Origin: Bacillus sp. REN16
GTDB taxonomy: Bacteria > Bacillota > Bacilli > Bacillales > Bacillaceae_L
Direction: 5' to 3'
Assembly (NCBI RefSeq): GCF_020731355.1
Contig: NZ_JAJFZK010000002.1
Span: forward strand, 335,807-399,806
Length of the DNA: 64,000 bases
Shown: piece after piece, positions 51,860 to 60,414 of the stretch
Position numbering within the stretch: position 1 is the stretch's first letter
Layout of the letters: each line of letters starts with the position of its first letter
Made by a program: the position numbers and the translations under genes
The notes under the pieces: generated by a model
What the model was told of the DNA's origin: nothing
Database searches by the model: none
Seen by the model: the letters and a program-made list of their open reading frames with translations, nothing else

Positions 51860-52234
51860 TCATTCATTCTTCCATTCTAAAAATTCCAAGCGGTTTCCAA
51901 ACGGGTCATATGCATAAAAGCGATTGGCACCTGGAAGATTGTTGTCTCCGATTGTGCTCACGTTGTTGTTTTGAAGATGCCGTTTCAAAGATGTAAGATT
52001 CTGTATTTCAAAAGCTGGATGTGCCTTTTTCGCAGGTACAAATGGTACCTCGATGCCGATGTGAATTTGCACGAAGCCGTAGGTAAACCAAACTCCGCCA
52101 TTTTTTCGAAGTGTCTCCGGCTTTTCGACTTCTTGGAAGCCTAAAATCGTTGCATAAAAGTCGCGCGCTTGATCTTCGCTCCCTTTTGGTGCCGCAAGTT
52201 GGATATGGTCGATTGCTCTTATTGTAAAAGTCAT
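51860..52234 (-). CDS. VOC/glyoxalase-fold protein
   Basis: 124 residues. IRAIDHIQLAAPKGSEDQAR, DFYATILGFQEVEKPETL and RFYAYDPFGNRLEFLEWKN are standard VOC halves with His and terminal Glu ligands. It lies 64 bp upstream of the small gene at 51795. Substrate unknown. Confidence 0.88.
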   Translation of the reverse strand: MTFTIRAIDHIQLAAPKGSEDQARDFYATILGFQEVEKPETLRKNGGVWFTYGFVQIHIGIEVPFVPAKKAHPAFEIQNLTSLKRHLQNNNVSTIGDNNLPGANRFYAYDPFGNRLEFLEWKNE

Positions 52235-52327
52235 TTTAATCCCCCTAGTTGGTTTGTTACTTTCATCGTACTCTATTTCGGGGGATAACTAAATTTGATT
52301 AATTTTATGTATTTGTATAAGTTTTCG

Positions 52328-52750
52328 TTATTTGTCCGGATATGTCTCTTTTAAAAATTTTATGGATTGAGTAATTAGCTCCTTCAGCACATTTACATCA
52401 ATATCCGCCATTTTGTTGATATAGACACAGGACTTTCCTGATGTATGTTTACCAAACTTTTCGAGTAGCCCCTCACGTTTCGTATCCCCAGTTGCAAAAT
52501 ACAAACTAATTTTTGCCTTGCGCGGTGAAAAACCAACAAGGGGCGCATCCCCCTCATGGCCGGTCGCATATTTGTAATGGTAGGATCCAAACCCAATAAT
52601 ACTTGGCCCCCACATTTTTGCTGGATACCCCGACGTTTCTGTAAAAAGATCTAACAGCTTATAGGCATCTTCCCTCTTTTTTAAATTGTCGACTTTTTCG
52701 ATGAATTCAATGACACTTGCGTCGTTTTCTTTTGTTTTTAATTCGTACAT
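52328..52750 (-). CDS. DUF1801-family protein
   Basis: 140 residues. DAYKLLDLFTETSGYPAKMW with GPSIIGFGSYHYKYATGHEG, then PLVGFSPRKAKISLYFATGD and KFGKHTSGKSCVYINKMADI, matches the DUF1801 (YdhG-like) pattern. Function unknown. Confidence 0.86.
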   Translation of the reverse strand: MYELKTKENDASVIEFIEKVDNLKKREDAYKLLDLFTETSGYPAKMWGPSIIGFGSYHYKYATGHEGDAPLVGFSPRKAKISLYFATGDTKREGLLEKFGKHTSGKSCVYINKMADIDVNVLKELITQSIKFLKETYPDK

Positions 52751-52836
52751 ATTTTTGGCCTCCTTGGTGGTAGTAGGATTGACATGATTAAGTAATTCAA
52801 GACATTGTGGGGGGATTCCTGCTTAAAATAAAAATT

Positions 52837-52860
52837 GACGGGAAGCTTGGCTTTCCCGTC
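52837..52860 (-). terminator. Terminator of the ECF/anti-sigma operon at 54961-52870
   Basis: GACGGGAA and TTCCCGTC pair. AATTTTTATTTT follows on the minus strand. Confidence 0.85.
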
Positions 52861-52869
52861 TGTCTATAT

Positions 52870-54444
52870 TCAATCTAATGTAACATTAATGGTCTCATCG
52901 ATAAAAGTTGTAGTAGTGTAACCATCAATTTTCAACATCAAATTTTCTACCTTATTACTAAATAGTTCAATTTGATGACTTGTTGTAAAAATACGTGGCT
53001 GTTCTAATTCTGACATGCGATAGAATTCTTTAGCATCGTATTTTTCACCATCTTTATCAACAATATATCCATCTACATCAATCGTGGATCCGGTACAACA
53101 TTCTTCATTTTCGTTAAGAATTTCATAATTGAAGATTTCATACTGCCGATTCTTTGAAAGTTCTTCCGTCATATGAATTTTTGTCGTTTCTCCAAATTCA
53201 ACTTCTTCAATCGAGATTTTATTATTCAAGTATTCAAAGGTTTGTGGCATACTCTTCGTTATATCAATCGTGAAACTTTGAGGTTTTTCCTTAAAGTATG
53301 AAACTGCCCCAAAATGAATTTCCAGTTCCTTTGGCTGATCGAAATAGATTGAATTAAATGTTTCATTTACCCTCTGCATGCCACCAGTTTCCTCACTGGA
53401 ACCACTTACACCACTAAGGGGATCTAAGTATATTGATTTCGTTCCACTTTCAATCTCTTTGATTTGAATGTTCCGGATTTTTTTATCATCATGACCATCC
53501 CTATAACGATACGATAAAATCGTTGTTGTTGGGGCAATTGTTAATTCATCTAAGAAAACAGGATTGCCATCTACCTCGGTCTCGATATTAAGTTCGTGAA
53601 CGATTGCCTTATGTTTTTTTATAGGTATTTCAAAATACCAATCACCGTGTACAAATTCTCCTCTTTCATCATTCCCTAATGTGCCTGGATTCGATGGATC
53701 ATCGACTACTTTTTCAACCTTATTGAGCTGGAATTTAATAACCCCTTCCTCCTCACTCATCGGCATGGCACCTAATCTACCTGCAAAGACATGGTTCTGG
53801 TTGGAGTACATGTGAAACGAACTGTTAAAGGGTGTATCAGACACTGTTAGATATTGATTCTTCCAAAACTGTTGTTGATTATTTATCCTGATCCCTTGAC
53901 TATAATTGATCATAAATTTTTGTTTTTTGGATAAATCCTCAACTTCATAATAGATAAGAGTTTGAATGTCATCAGCCACAACACTTTTTATGGTGACTTT
54001 GATTCCATTACTTTCTGCAATTAGGTTCAGTTGTTCACCGAGTCCTTGTTCAATGAGCTGTTCGACTTGCCTTGTTTCCTTATTACTTAAATCCTTATAC
54101 CAATCAATGAATGTTGCAAATCCCTCAGTGGCAACCGCTGTTCCTACAAATAAGGTTAAAAATAGAGCAGCAACCAGACCTCCGATAGTCGTACGTTTCA
54201 TTTTCTTACGTCTATTATTTTCAGTGATTTCTACCTTCGTTCGAACATTTTTCATAAAATGATCTGGTGGCTTAATAGATTCTGTTTTATCATCTATCAA
54301 TGCTATCATTTGTTCTATTTCTTTTGCCTCTTGTTGACATGTTTCACATGTTTGCAAATGGGAATTGACCTTTACTGTATCTTCTTCATCAAGAATACCC
54401 TCGATGTAGCCAACGATAAAATCTTGAACATCATTACATTTCAT
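52870..54444 (-). CDS. Zinc-finger anti-sigma factor with DUF4179/DUF5643 ectodomain
   Basis: 524 residues from the ATG at 54444, inside the sigma gene end. The N-terminal anti-sigma zinc finger has VNSHLQTCETCQQEAKEI (H-x3-C-x2-C) preceded by a conserved Cys in MKCNDVQDF. One helix (IGGLVAALFLTLFVGTAVA) precedes a DUF4179 region (EGFATFIDWYKDLSNKETRQ) and a large beta-rich ectodomain. It should hold the ECF factor inactive until a signal arrives. Confidence 0.88.
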   Translation of the reverse strand: MKCNDVQDFIVGYIEGILDEEDTVKVNSHLQTCETCQQEAKEIEQMIALIDDKTESIKPPDHFMKNVRTKVEITENNRRKKMKRTTIGGLVAALFLTLFVGTAVATEGFATFIDWYKDLSNKETRQVEQLIEQGLGEQLNLIAESNGIKVTIKSVVADDIQTLIYYEVEDLSKKQKFMINYSQGIRINNQQQFWKNQYLTVSDTPFNSSFHMYSNQNHVFAGRLGAMPMSEEEGVIKFQLNKVEKVVDDPSNPGTLGNDERGEFVHGDWYFEIPIKKHKAIVHELNIETEVDGNPVFLDELTIAPTTTILSYRYRDGHDDKKIRNIQIKEIESGTKSIYLDPLSGVSGSSEETGGMQRVNETFNSIYFDQPKELEIHFGAVSYFKEKPQSFTIDITKSMPQTFEYLNNKISIEEVEFGETTKIHMTEELSKNRQYEIFNYEILNENEECCTGSTIDVDGYIVDKDGEKYDAKEFYRMSELEQPRIFTTSHQIELFSNKVENLMLKIDGYTTTTFIDETINVTLD

Positions 54445-54961
54445 GTCCTTCACCACCTTCGATTGCATTACGGAGTAGTAACAATCCCCGATATATTCGG
54501 GATTTCACCGTTCCGATAGGGACCATTAATATTTCTGCAATTTCATCCTGGGAATAACCCCTAACGTATTTCAGAATAATAACTTCTTTGTACTTTTCAT
54601 CTAATTTTTCTAAGCCATCGAACACTTGAATTTTGGTTTCAAACTCACTCATATCTTCTAAAACTCCTATCTGTTCCGCGGCCTTTCGTTTATTTTTTCG
54701 ATATAGATCCCTGCATTCATTAATAAAAATCGTAGTAACCCACGTATCGAAATATTTATCCTCTTTTAACTGTGAAATCTTATCGTGAACCTTTAGGATG
54801 GTATTATGAAAGACATCCTCCACATCGTGATGGTTTTTTAAATATGCCCAGCCAATTTTATAAAACTTTCCTCTTCTAGAATCAAACCAATCTATAACAG
54901 CATTCATATCCTGCTTTTTGATTTTCCTTAGTATAATTGCATCCGTAATCATCGTGGCCAC
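54434..54961 (-). CDS. ECF-type RNA polymerase sigma factor
   Basis: 175 residues from a GTG with GGAG ten bases upstream; an ATG three codons in is an alternative. Region 2 is YKIGWAYLKNHHDVEDVFHN with YFDTWVTTIFINECRDLYRK. Region 4 is LDEKYKEVIILKYVRGYSQD with VPIGTVKSRIYRGLLLLRN. Upstream on the minus strand, TGGAACTT resembles an ECF -35 box, but no usual -10 (CGTC) is found at the right distance. Confidence 0.9.
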   Translation of the reverse strand: MATMITDAIILRKIKKQDMNAVIDWFDSRRGKFYKIGWAYLKNHHDVEDVFHNTILKVHDKISQLKEDKYFDTWVTTIFINECRDLYRKNKRKAAEQIGVLEDMSEFETKIQVFDGLEKLDEKYKEVIILKYVRGYSQDEIAEILMVPIGTVKSRIYRGLLLLRNAIEGGEGHEM

Positions 54962-55086
54962 AATGTTTTTTCTCCTTCCCAGGCTGCCTCTTTACAATTA
55001 GAGTAAGAAGCATTAGAAAAAGTTCCATAATAAAGTAATTTTTCTATTTTTAGTATACTTGTAGATTAGGGAAAGTTGAGGATTTT

Positions 55087-56058
55087 CTATTCATTGGGTG
55101 GCAAGTGGTAAACTCGGTGCCTTTGGTCGCCATCATATTTGAGGTTTAATGATTTTAGGATGTTTTTCGCGGCAGTTCTTGACTTCAGATTAAGAAATTC
55201 CCGTAATTGTTGGTTTGTAATTGTGTTACCAATCAAGAGTGCATAGTCTTCAATTGCATCATGATAAGCTGAATTCGAGGAAAGCTTGCATGCTGGGCAA
55301 TGCCATAATCTCTCCGAACGTACCATCGGAAGCCTTCCACATTTCGGACAAAACACTCCTTTTATTAGTGAGGCTGGAGTAATCCCAAAATGTTTCAGAA
55401 TATCTTCGTCATGAGGTGTATGATGCTTTAATAGTAACTTTGATAGTTTTTGAATTTGCTTTTTATCAAAAACATCTTGATTGTTCCTTTTCTCATACAA
55501 CTCAATCTTTTGGATAAAACTCGGGCTTTTGATTACTTTTTGGTAATGCTTAAAATTTGTGCTAGCATCAATTATCGTGTTTGGGTTTGTGAAGATAACT
55601 AAAGTTTCAATTGGAATGGTGGGAATTTTGAAGGTTTTTAGAATCCTGTTAAGCTGCTGCTGATGTCTGGTGATTTGGGCAACAGGACATTGGTACGATT
55701 TTCTTGTATCTTTGTATGTTTGGATTAGTTGATCAAACTTTCCGTCAAAATATAATTCTCCTCGATAATGTTTTGCGTCGATAATTAAAATGAATGTGGG
55801 ACTAATTAAAAGTATGTCTATTTCAAAGTAGTGCTTGCCGGAGATATCGGGTAGACGAAGATTGTGGAAGATTAAGTAGTTTTTTTCTATTAAAAAGGTT
55901 AAGTAGTACTGTAAAGATTGTTCTCCACGGTATCCTGCCATTCTTCTACCATACTCATCGCTAATTTCTTGGTATCTTGGATAGGTTTCTACCAATCTTT
56001 TAATTAAAGCTTTTAATTTCCTTACCCTACGTGGAATTTTTAGTTCTTTTTTGTTCAT
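55087..56058 (-). CDS. NERD-domain nuclease-related protein with zinc ribbon
   Basis: 323 residues. The NERD domain (about 40-150) shows YRGEQSLQYYLTFL, HYFEIDILLISPTFILIIDA and KHYRGELYF, the D...(D/E)-x-K pattern of restriction-like folds. A C-terminal zinc ribbon is GVFCPKCGRLPMVRSERLWH with CPACK, and a helical end follows (TNQQLREFLNLKSRTAAKNI). Function unknown, probably DNA or RNA processing. Divergent from the RNase J gene across array C. Confidence 0.87.
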   Translation of the reverse strand: MNKKELKIPRRVRKLKALIKRLVETYPRYQEISDEYGRRMAGYRGEQSLQYYLTFLIEKNYLIFHNLRLPDISGKHYFEIDILLISPTFILIIDAKHYRGELYFDGKFDQLIQTYKDTRKSYQCPVAQITRHQQQLNRILKTFKIPTIPIETLVIFTNPNTIIDASTNFKHYQKVIKSPSFIQKIELYEKRNNQDVFDKKQIQKLSKLLLKHHTPHDEDILKHFGITPASLIKGVFCPKCGRLPMVRSERLWHCPACKLSSNSAYHDAIEDYALLIGNTITNQQLREFLNLKSRTAAKNILKSLNLKYDGDQRHRVYHLPPNE

Positions 56059-56150
56059 TTAGTTTGCTCCTTTGATATTTAATACATCAATTTTCTACAA
56101 ATTAAGCGAAATTCCTGCAATAATTCAAATTTTTTTTTAAAGGTTTCTTT

Positions 56151-56244
56151 CTTATGGTTTTTATTTTGATTCTATGGTTTTTATTTCAAATCTGTGGTCT
56201 TTATTTTAATTCTATGGTTTTTATTCCAAGTCTATGGTTTTTAG
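56151..56244. repeat. Array C: five tandem repeats, exact 20-bp period
   Basis: Units are CTTATGGTTTTTATTTTGAT, TCTATGGTTTTTATTTCAAA, TCTGTGGTCTTTATTTTAAT, TCTATGGTTTTTATTCCAAG and the partial TCTATGGTTTTTAG. The core TCTATGGTTTTTATT is strongly kept and the last 5-6 bases of each unit vary. It fills the space between two divergent genes (starts 56058 and 56319). Confidence 0.93.
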
Positions 56245-56318
56245 CAAAAAACAAAGGTTAAATCTTAACACCTCTGCTTAAACTAAGGACACGATGTAAA
56301 CGGTAGGAGGCGTGTATA

Positions 56319-57980
56319 GTGGAGAATGGATTGTCGATTTTTGCACTGGGCGGGATTAATGAGATTGGAAAAAATATGTATGTGTTGCAATATGAGGATG
56401 ATATTCTTGTCATTGATTGTGGGGGAAAGTTTCCGGATGAGAGCTTGCTTGGGATTGATCTGATCATACCGGATCTCACTTACTTAGAGGAAAATCAGGA
56501 AAAAATTCGCGGGTTGCTAATTACGCATGGGCATGAGGATCATATTGGCGGGATTCCTTATTTTCTAAAAAAGCTTAATGTGCCGATTTATGCAACACGG
56601 TTTACGCTGGGATTAATTGAGTTGAAGCTGACCGAGCATCGTCTTCTTGCGGATACCGAGCTGTTTCCGATTGACGCTGAATCTAAGCTCGACTTCGGAA
56701 AACTGATGGTTTCCTTTTTTAAAGTCAATCATAGCATTCCGGATTGCCTTGGCATCGTGTTTGATACGCCGGAAGGTAAGGTTGTTCATACTGGTGATTT
56801 CAAGTTTGATTTGACACCGGTGAATGATCAGCATTCTGACATTCATCGGATGGCTGAAATCGGTCGTGAGGGTGTACTTGTCCTATTATCGGAAAGCACG
56901 AATGCGGAGCGCCCAGGTTCGACTCCAACCGAATTAAAAGTTGGACATATGATTGAGGAAGCTTTTATGAAAGCCAGGAGAAAAGTCTTTGTTTCGACGT
57001 TTGCTTCGAATATCAGCCGGGTTAAGCAAGTTGTGGAAGCAGCAATGAAGACAAATCGAAAGCTCGCCCTGCTTGGGAGAAGTATGGTGAATGTCGTGGA
57101 TGTTGCGGTAGAGCGCGGCTATCTCCATATTCCCGATGGCATGCTGATTGATGCCAAAGAGGTGGAAAGTCTTGCACCTGAGAAAGTTTGTATTCTATGT
57201 ACTGGTAGCCAAGGGGAACCAATGGCTGCGTTAGCGCGTCTTTCAAATTCGAGCTACCGCGATGTGCAAATCCTCCCAGAAGATACAGTGATATTAGCGG
57301 CGGGTCCGATTCCTGGCAATGAAAAAAATGTATCACGCATCATTGATAATTTGTTTCAGCTTGGGGCTGTTGTGCTTTATGGAGGAAGCGCAACTGGGAT
57401 GCATGTTTCCGGTCATGGCTTCCAAGAGGATCTTAAATTGATGTTGACGTTAATGAAACCCACTTACTTTATCCCGATTCATGGGGAATATCGGATGCTT
57501 CATCAGCATAAGTCACTTGCTGTTTCCATTGGGGTAGAGCCGGAAAATGTTTTTATCATCCAGAATGGTGACGTAGTCGACGTCCAACATTCGGAGGCAC
57601 GACAAACTCGGAAAATTCCTTCTGGTGATATATATGTGGATGGTGTTGGTGTTGGGGATGTTGGGGATATTATTTTACGGGACCGTAAGCAGCTATCTGA
57701 GGACGGCATGGTCGTCATTATTGTCACGATGAGTAAGAGAGATCAGAAAATCCTATCAGGTCCAGATACGATTACGCGCGGGTTTGTGTTTAACAGGGAT
57801 TCTGAAAAACTTTTACGTGACACAAACCGGCTTGTGAAAAAAGCAATTCTTGACCTTCAAAGTGAAAACAAATACCAGTGGAACGCAATGAAAAAGGAAA
57901 TTAAAAAGTCAGTTGGTCAATATTTATTCGCACAAACTAAACGCAAACCGATGATTCTCCCGTTTATAATCGAAGTGTAA
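56319..57980 (+). CDS. Ribonuclease J family protein
   Basis: 553 residues with a GTG start; TAGGAGG lies 8 bases upstream. The metallo-beta-lactamase centre is LLITHGHEDHIGGIPYFL (about 69-86), with HTGDFKFD and the beta-CASP region FASNISRVKQVVEAA and LCTGSQGEPMAALARL. The C-terminal region ends in TKRKPMILPFIIEV, as in RNase J1. RNase J enzymes are 5'-3' exonuclease/endonucleases of mRNA turnover. Comparison with remembered RnjA shows clear divergence, so this is probably an additional paralogue; I give no symbol. Confidence 0.9.
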   Translation: MENGLSIFALGGINEIGKNMYVLQYEDDILVIDCGGKFPDESLLGIDLIIPDLTYLEENQEKIRGLLITHGHEDHIGGIPYFLKKLNVPIYATRFTLGLIELKLTEHRLLADTELFPIDAESKLDFGKLMVSFFKVNHSIPDCLGIVFDTPEGKVVHTGDFKFDLTPVNDQHSDIHRMAEIGREGVLVLLSESTNAERPGSTPTELKVGHMIEEAFMKARRKVFVSTFASNISRVKQVVEAAMKTNRKLALLGRSMVNVVDVAVERGYLHIPDGMLIDAKEVESLAPEKVCILCTGSQGEPMAALARLSNSSYRDVQILPEDTVILAAGPIPGNEKNVSRIIDNLFQLGAVVLYGGSATGMHVSGHGFQEDLKLMLTLMKPTYFIPIHGEYRMLHQHKSLAVSIGVEPENVFIIQNGDVVDVQHSEARQTRKIPSGDIYVDGVGVGDVGDIILRDRKQLSEDGMVVIIVTMSKRDQKILSGPDTITRGFVFNRDSEKLLRDTNRLVKKAILDLQSENKYQWNAMKKEIKKSVGQYLFAQTKRKPMILPFIIEV

Positions 57981-58005
57981 CCCTCCTGAGCAGGAGGGTT
58001 CTTTC
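57979..58005 (+). terminator. Terminator of the RNase J gene
   Basis: AACCCTCCTG and CAGGAGGGTT pair perfectly around AG, overlapping the stop. CTTTC follows. Confidence 0.75.
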
Positions 58006-58477
58006 ATTTCCAAGTTTCATCTAGCTTATCGGCGTAGAACTCGATGGCTCGTTTATACTTCTGAATCGACGTCTCACGCGCCGTCTCAGCTAAACTTTTT
58101 AATAGAAGCTCCATCGCCTTCTGATGTCTCTCCAGATTATAAAGAGTCATTGCGTAAAAAGATTTCATTGCATGATTTTCAGGAAAAAGCTCAGTCCCTT
58201 TTAACAGAGTCGCCTCGGATTTTTCATATTCTCCGAGCGTCCGATAAGTACTACCTAATCCAAGTAATGCCCCTTCTAAATCTTCATCTTGTAAACCAAG
58301 TTCAATTGCCTTTTTATAAAATGGAACAGCTTCTCCCTCTAATCCCAGTACATCAAAACTCCATGCAACTTGATAGTGTATCTGCGGGTCCTCAGGGGAC
58401 TCCTTTAGTAATCTCAACAGCCGTTCATTCGATTCTTTGAGCCTGCCCTCTTTTCTAAGCTGTAAAGCGGTCTTCAT
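58004..58477 (-). CDS. TPR-repeat protein
   Basis: 157 residues. Three to four tetratricopeptide helices are seen: LRKEGRLKESNERLLRLLKE, PQIHYQVAWSFDVLGLEGEA, ALLGLGSTYRTLGEYEKSEA and HAMKSFYAMTLYNLERHQKA. It is a protein-protein adaptor. Overlaps the upstream isochorismatase-family gene by 4 bp (ATGA). Confidence 0.85.
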   Translation of the reverse strand: MKTALQLRKEGRLKESNERLLRLLKESPEDPQIHYQVAWSFDVLGLEGEAVPFYKKAIELGLQDEDLEGALLGLGSTYRTLGEYEKSEATLLKGTELFPENHAMKSFYAMTLYNLERHQKAMELLLKSLAETARETSIQKYKRAIEFYADKLDETWK

Positions 58478-59004
58478 TTTTGATAAGTCTCCTGGTATTC
58501 ATCAAAATCTAGCACCTCAATCACATCTGACCATTGCAGAACCGTTCCAACAAAGTCATTAATATCAAGGTCGGCCATTTCATATGTCTCACCGTCGTTA
58601 GTCGTACCGGTCGCATCCTCAATAAAGGTAACATCATATCCGCGGTCGAAAGCAGAAATAGCGGTAAACATACAGCAAAATTCCGTATTAAAGCCTGTGA
58701 TAAACACCTGTTTTACACCTAATTCCTCTAAAAGGGACGAAAGTTTTGTATTGAAAAATGAACTTGGGGTTGTTTTTTCAACTACATAATCGCTTAAATC
58801 CCTGACTGATTCATGGAGTTCGGAACCTTCAGATCCCCGATATAGCGGACTTTCCTCCACCTCGTCGAAATGACGAACCATGATAACCGGCAGCTTTTTT
58901 GCTTTGAAATCCTGAATGATTTGTTGAATTTTAGTAAGTTCCTCCGTAAAGTCTTTAAAATTCACAATCCCGTTTTGTACATCAATCACTAGTAATGCTT
59001 GCAT
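58474..59004 (-). CDS. Isochorismatase-family cysteine hydrolase
   Basis: 176 residues. The triad is suggested by Asp in LLVIDVQNGIVNF, Lys in YVVEKTTPSSF and the nucleophilic Cys in ITGFNTEFCCMFTAISAFDR (about 118). Related enzymes hydrolyse nicotinamide or other amides. Middle gene of a three-gene operon with overlaps of 23 bp and 4 bp. Confidence 0.88.
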   Translation of the reverse strand: MQALLVIDVQNGIVNFKDFTEELTKIQQIIQDFKAKKLPVIMVRHFDEVEESPLYRGSEGSELHESVRDLSDYVVEKTTPSSFFNTKLSSLLEELGVKQVFITGFNTEFCCMFTAISAFDRGYDVTFIEDATGTTNDGETYEMADLDINDFVGTVLQWSDVIEVLDFDEYQETYQK

Positions 59005-59416
59005 TCTCGCTCCCCCTCTTTTTAAACTTTGGACTTAGCTCGCTCCAGACGTCAAATTGGTTGCCATCCGGATCGCTAAATACAAAGTTTTTCCCAGCAT
59101 GGCCACGATCTTCAATCTCACCGACTAATATATGACGCTCTTTGAATTCTTGATGTAATTTCTCTAGTGCTTGTACTCCATCAACCTCAAAGGTAAGTGA
59201 AAAACGTTCATCTCCTTTTTCATCAATGAAATTTGACGTTTGTCCTTCTGATGCAGCAACAAGGAAAAAACTTTGATCCGCCAAATCAAGAATTGCTTTA
59301 TCCTCATCCATATAGTTCAACATTGCCCCAAGGTTTTCGGTGTACCAGGTCGCCGAACGCTGGACATTCGTAACTGGTAGATAGGTTGTTCCAACACGTA
59401 GGAGTGTTTGTGACAT
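58982..59416 (-). CDS. VOC/glyoxalase-fold protein
   Basis: 144 residues. TTYLPVTNVQRSATWYTENL, DERFSLTFEVDGVQALEKLH and KNFVFSDPDGNQFDVWSELS are the VOC hallmarks. First gene of the operon to 58004. Substrate unknown. Confidence 0.87.
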   Translation of the reverse strand: MSQTLLRVGTTYLPVTNVQRSATWYTENLGAMLNYMDEDKAILDLADQSFFLVAASEGQTSNFIDEKGDERFSLTFEVDGVQALEKLHQEFKERHILVGEIEDRGHAGKNFVFSDPDGNQFDVWSELSPKFKKRGSENASITSD

Positions 59417-59557
59417 TTTAGCGCCCTCCTTTCATATTTTCTATAAATGTGAATGCATTCCTCTTTTTTTAAAAAATCCCTCAATATTGGTAATTCAGCT
59501 TTATTTTGTATTATAATTAAAACAAGATTAGGTTTAATCCACAAGGGGGTTCGTTCG

Positions 59558-60118
59558 ATGAATATACCTAAAGAAAGCTATATATCACTTGATGAATTCT
59601 ACAAACTAAGAGACCAAACTAAAAACCTTTTGGAATATGTTGATGGAGTTGTGTATATGTCACCCTCCCCCTCTACGAAGCATCAACGAATCTCAGGAAG
59701 GTTGCATGCTCAATTATTCACCCTATTAGATGGCGGGGATTGTGAAGTTTTCCATGCTCCATTTGATGTTGAATTAACTTCGGAAAAAATGGATGGGACC
59801 AAAGTTATCATTCCTGATTTATCAGTTATCTGTGATAAAACTGGATTAAATGAGGATAATTATGTTGGCGTGCCTACATTAATTATTGAAATCATTAGCC
59901 CATCTAACCAATCACATGATCTAGTATTTAAATTGAATCTCTACATGCAATACGGTGTGAAAGAATACTGGATTGTGAATCCTTTACTCAATACTGTGCA
60001 GGTTTACACACTGGAGAATGACGGTCAGTACCGACAAATGGATATTGCAAAACAAAGTGGTACAATTCAGTCTGCAGTCTTGCCAAGTTTCAAAGTCAAT
60101 TTAGAAAAACTTTTTTGA
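59558..60118 (+). CDS. Uma2-family (DUF820) putative endonuclease
   Basis: 186 residues from the ATG at 59558 (AAGGGGGTTCGTTCG upstream). Core motifs are YVDGVVYMSPSPSTKHQRIS, the PD-(D/E)xK-like KVIIPDLSVICDK...LIIEIISPSNQSHD and YGVKEYWIVNP. The family folds like restriction nucleases, and biological roles are unproved. Single gene. Confidence 0.9.
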   Translation: MNIPKESYISLDEFYKLRDQTKNLLEYVDGVVYMSPSPSTKHQRISGRLHAQLFTLLDGGDCEVFHAPFDVELTSEKMDGTKVIIPDLSVICDKTGLNEDNYVGVPTLIIEIISPSNQSHDLVFKLNLYMQYGVKEYWIVNPLLNTVQVYTLENDGQYRQMDIAKQSGTIQSAVLPSFKVNLEKLF

Positions 60119-60131
60119 ATAAACATTTTAA

Positions 60132-60155
60132 AGCAGGAGAATGAAATCTCCTGCT
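60132..60155. terminator. Bidirectional terminator
   Basis: AGCAGGAGA and TCTCCTGCT pair perfectly (9 bp) around ATGAAA, 13 bp after the Uma2 stop. T-rich sequence lies on both sides. Confidence 0.8.
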
Positions 60156-60159
60156 ATTT

Positions 60160-60300
60160 CTATTCCTTTTCTTCCGTTCTCCCCATCGTTATGTCATCAA
60201 ATGGCGTGAATTCATTACTGGGCAGTTTTTTCTTTCGAATAATTTTAAAAATAGACAAACTTACGGCTCCAACAATGATAGCCAGAAAAATATAGATCAT
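60160..60300 (-). CDS. 46-residue DUF3951-type membrane peptide
   Basis: ATG at 60300, nine bases after GGAG; an ATG six bases upstream is too close. One helix (IYIFLAIIVGAVSLSIFKII) is followed by RKKKLPSNEFTPFDDITMGR. The ending (Y/F)-T-P-F-D-D-I-T-M-G is the signature of DUF3951 peptides in Bacillus. Function unknown. Confidence 0.75.
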   Translation of the reverse strand: MIYIFLAIIVGAVSLSIFKIIRKKKLPSNEFTPFDDITMGRTEEKE

Positions 60301-60387
60301 GGGCATTCTCTCCATTTCACATGGAATTCATTATGTATTGTATTTCTAGTTATGTATTGGTTTTCCTTTATTTTTTGCAAATAAAAA

Positions 60388-60414
60388 GAAGCCATATCCA
60401 TTAGGACAGGCTTC
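60388..60414 (-). terminator. Terminator of the lipoprotein-GNAT-SRPBCC operon
   Basis: GAAGCC-ATATCC pairs with GGACA-GGCTTC (one mismatch) around ATTA. TTTTTATTT follows on the minus strand. Confidence 0.8.
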
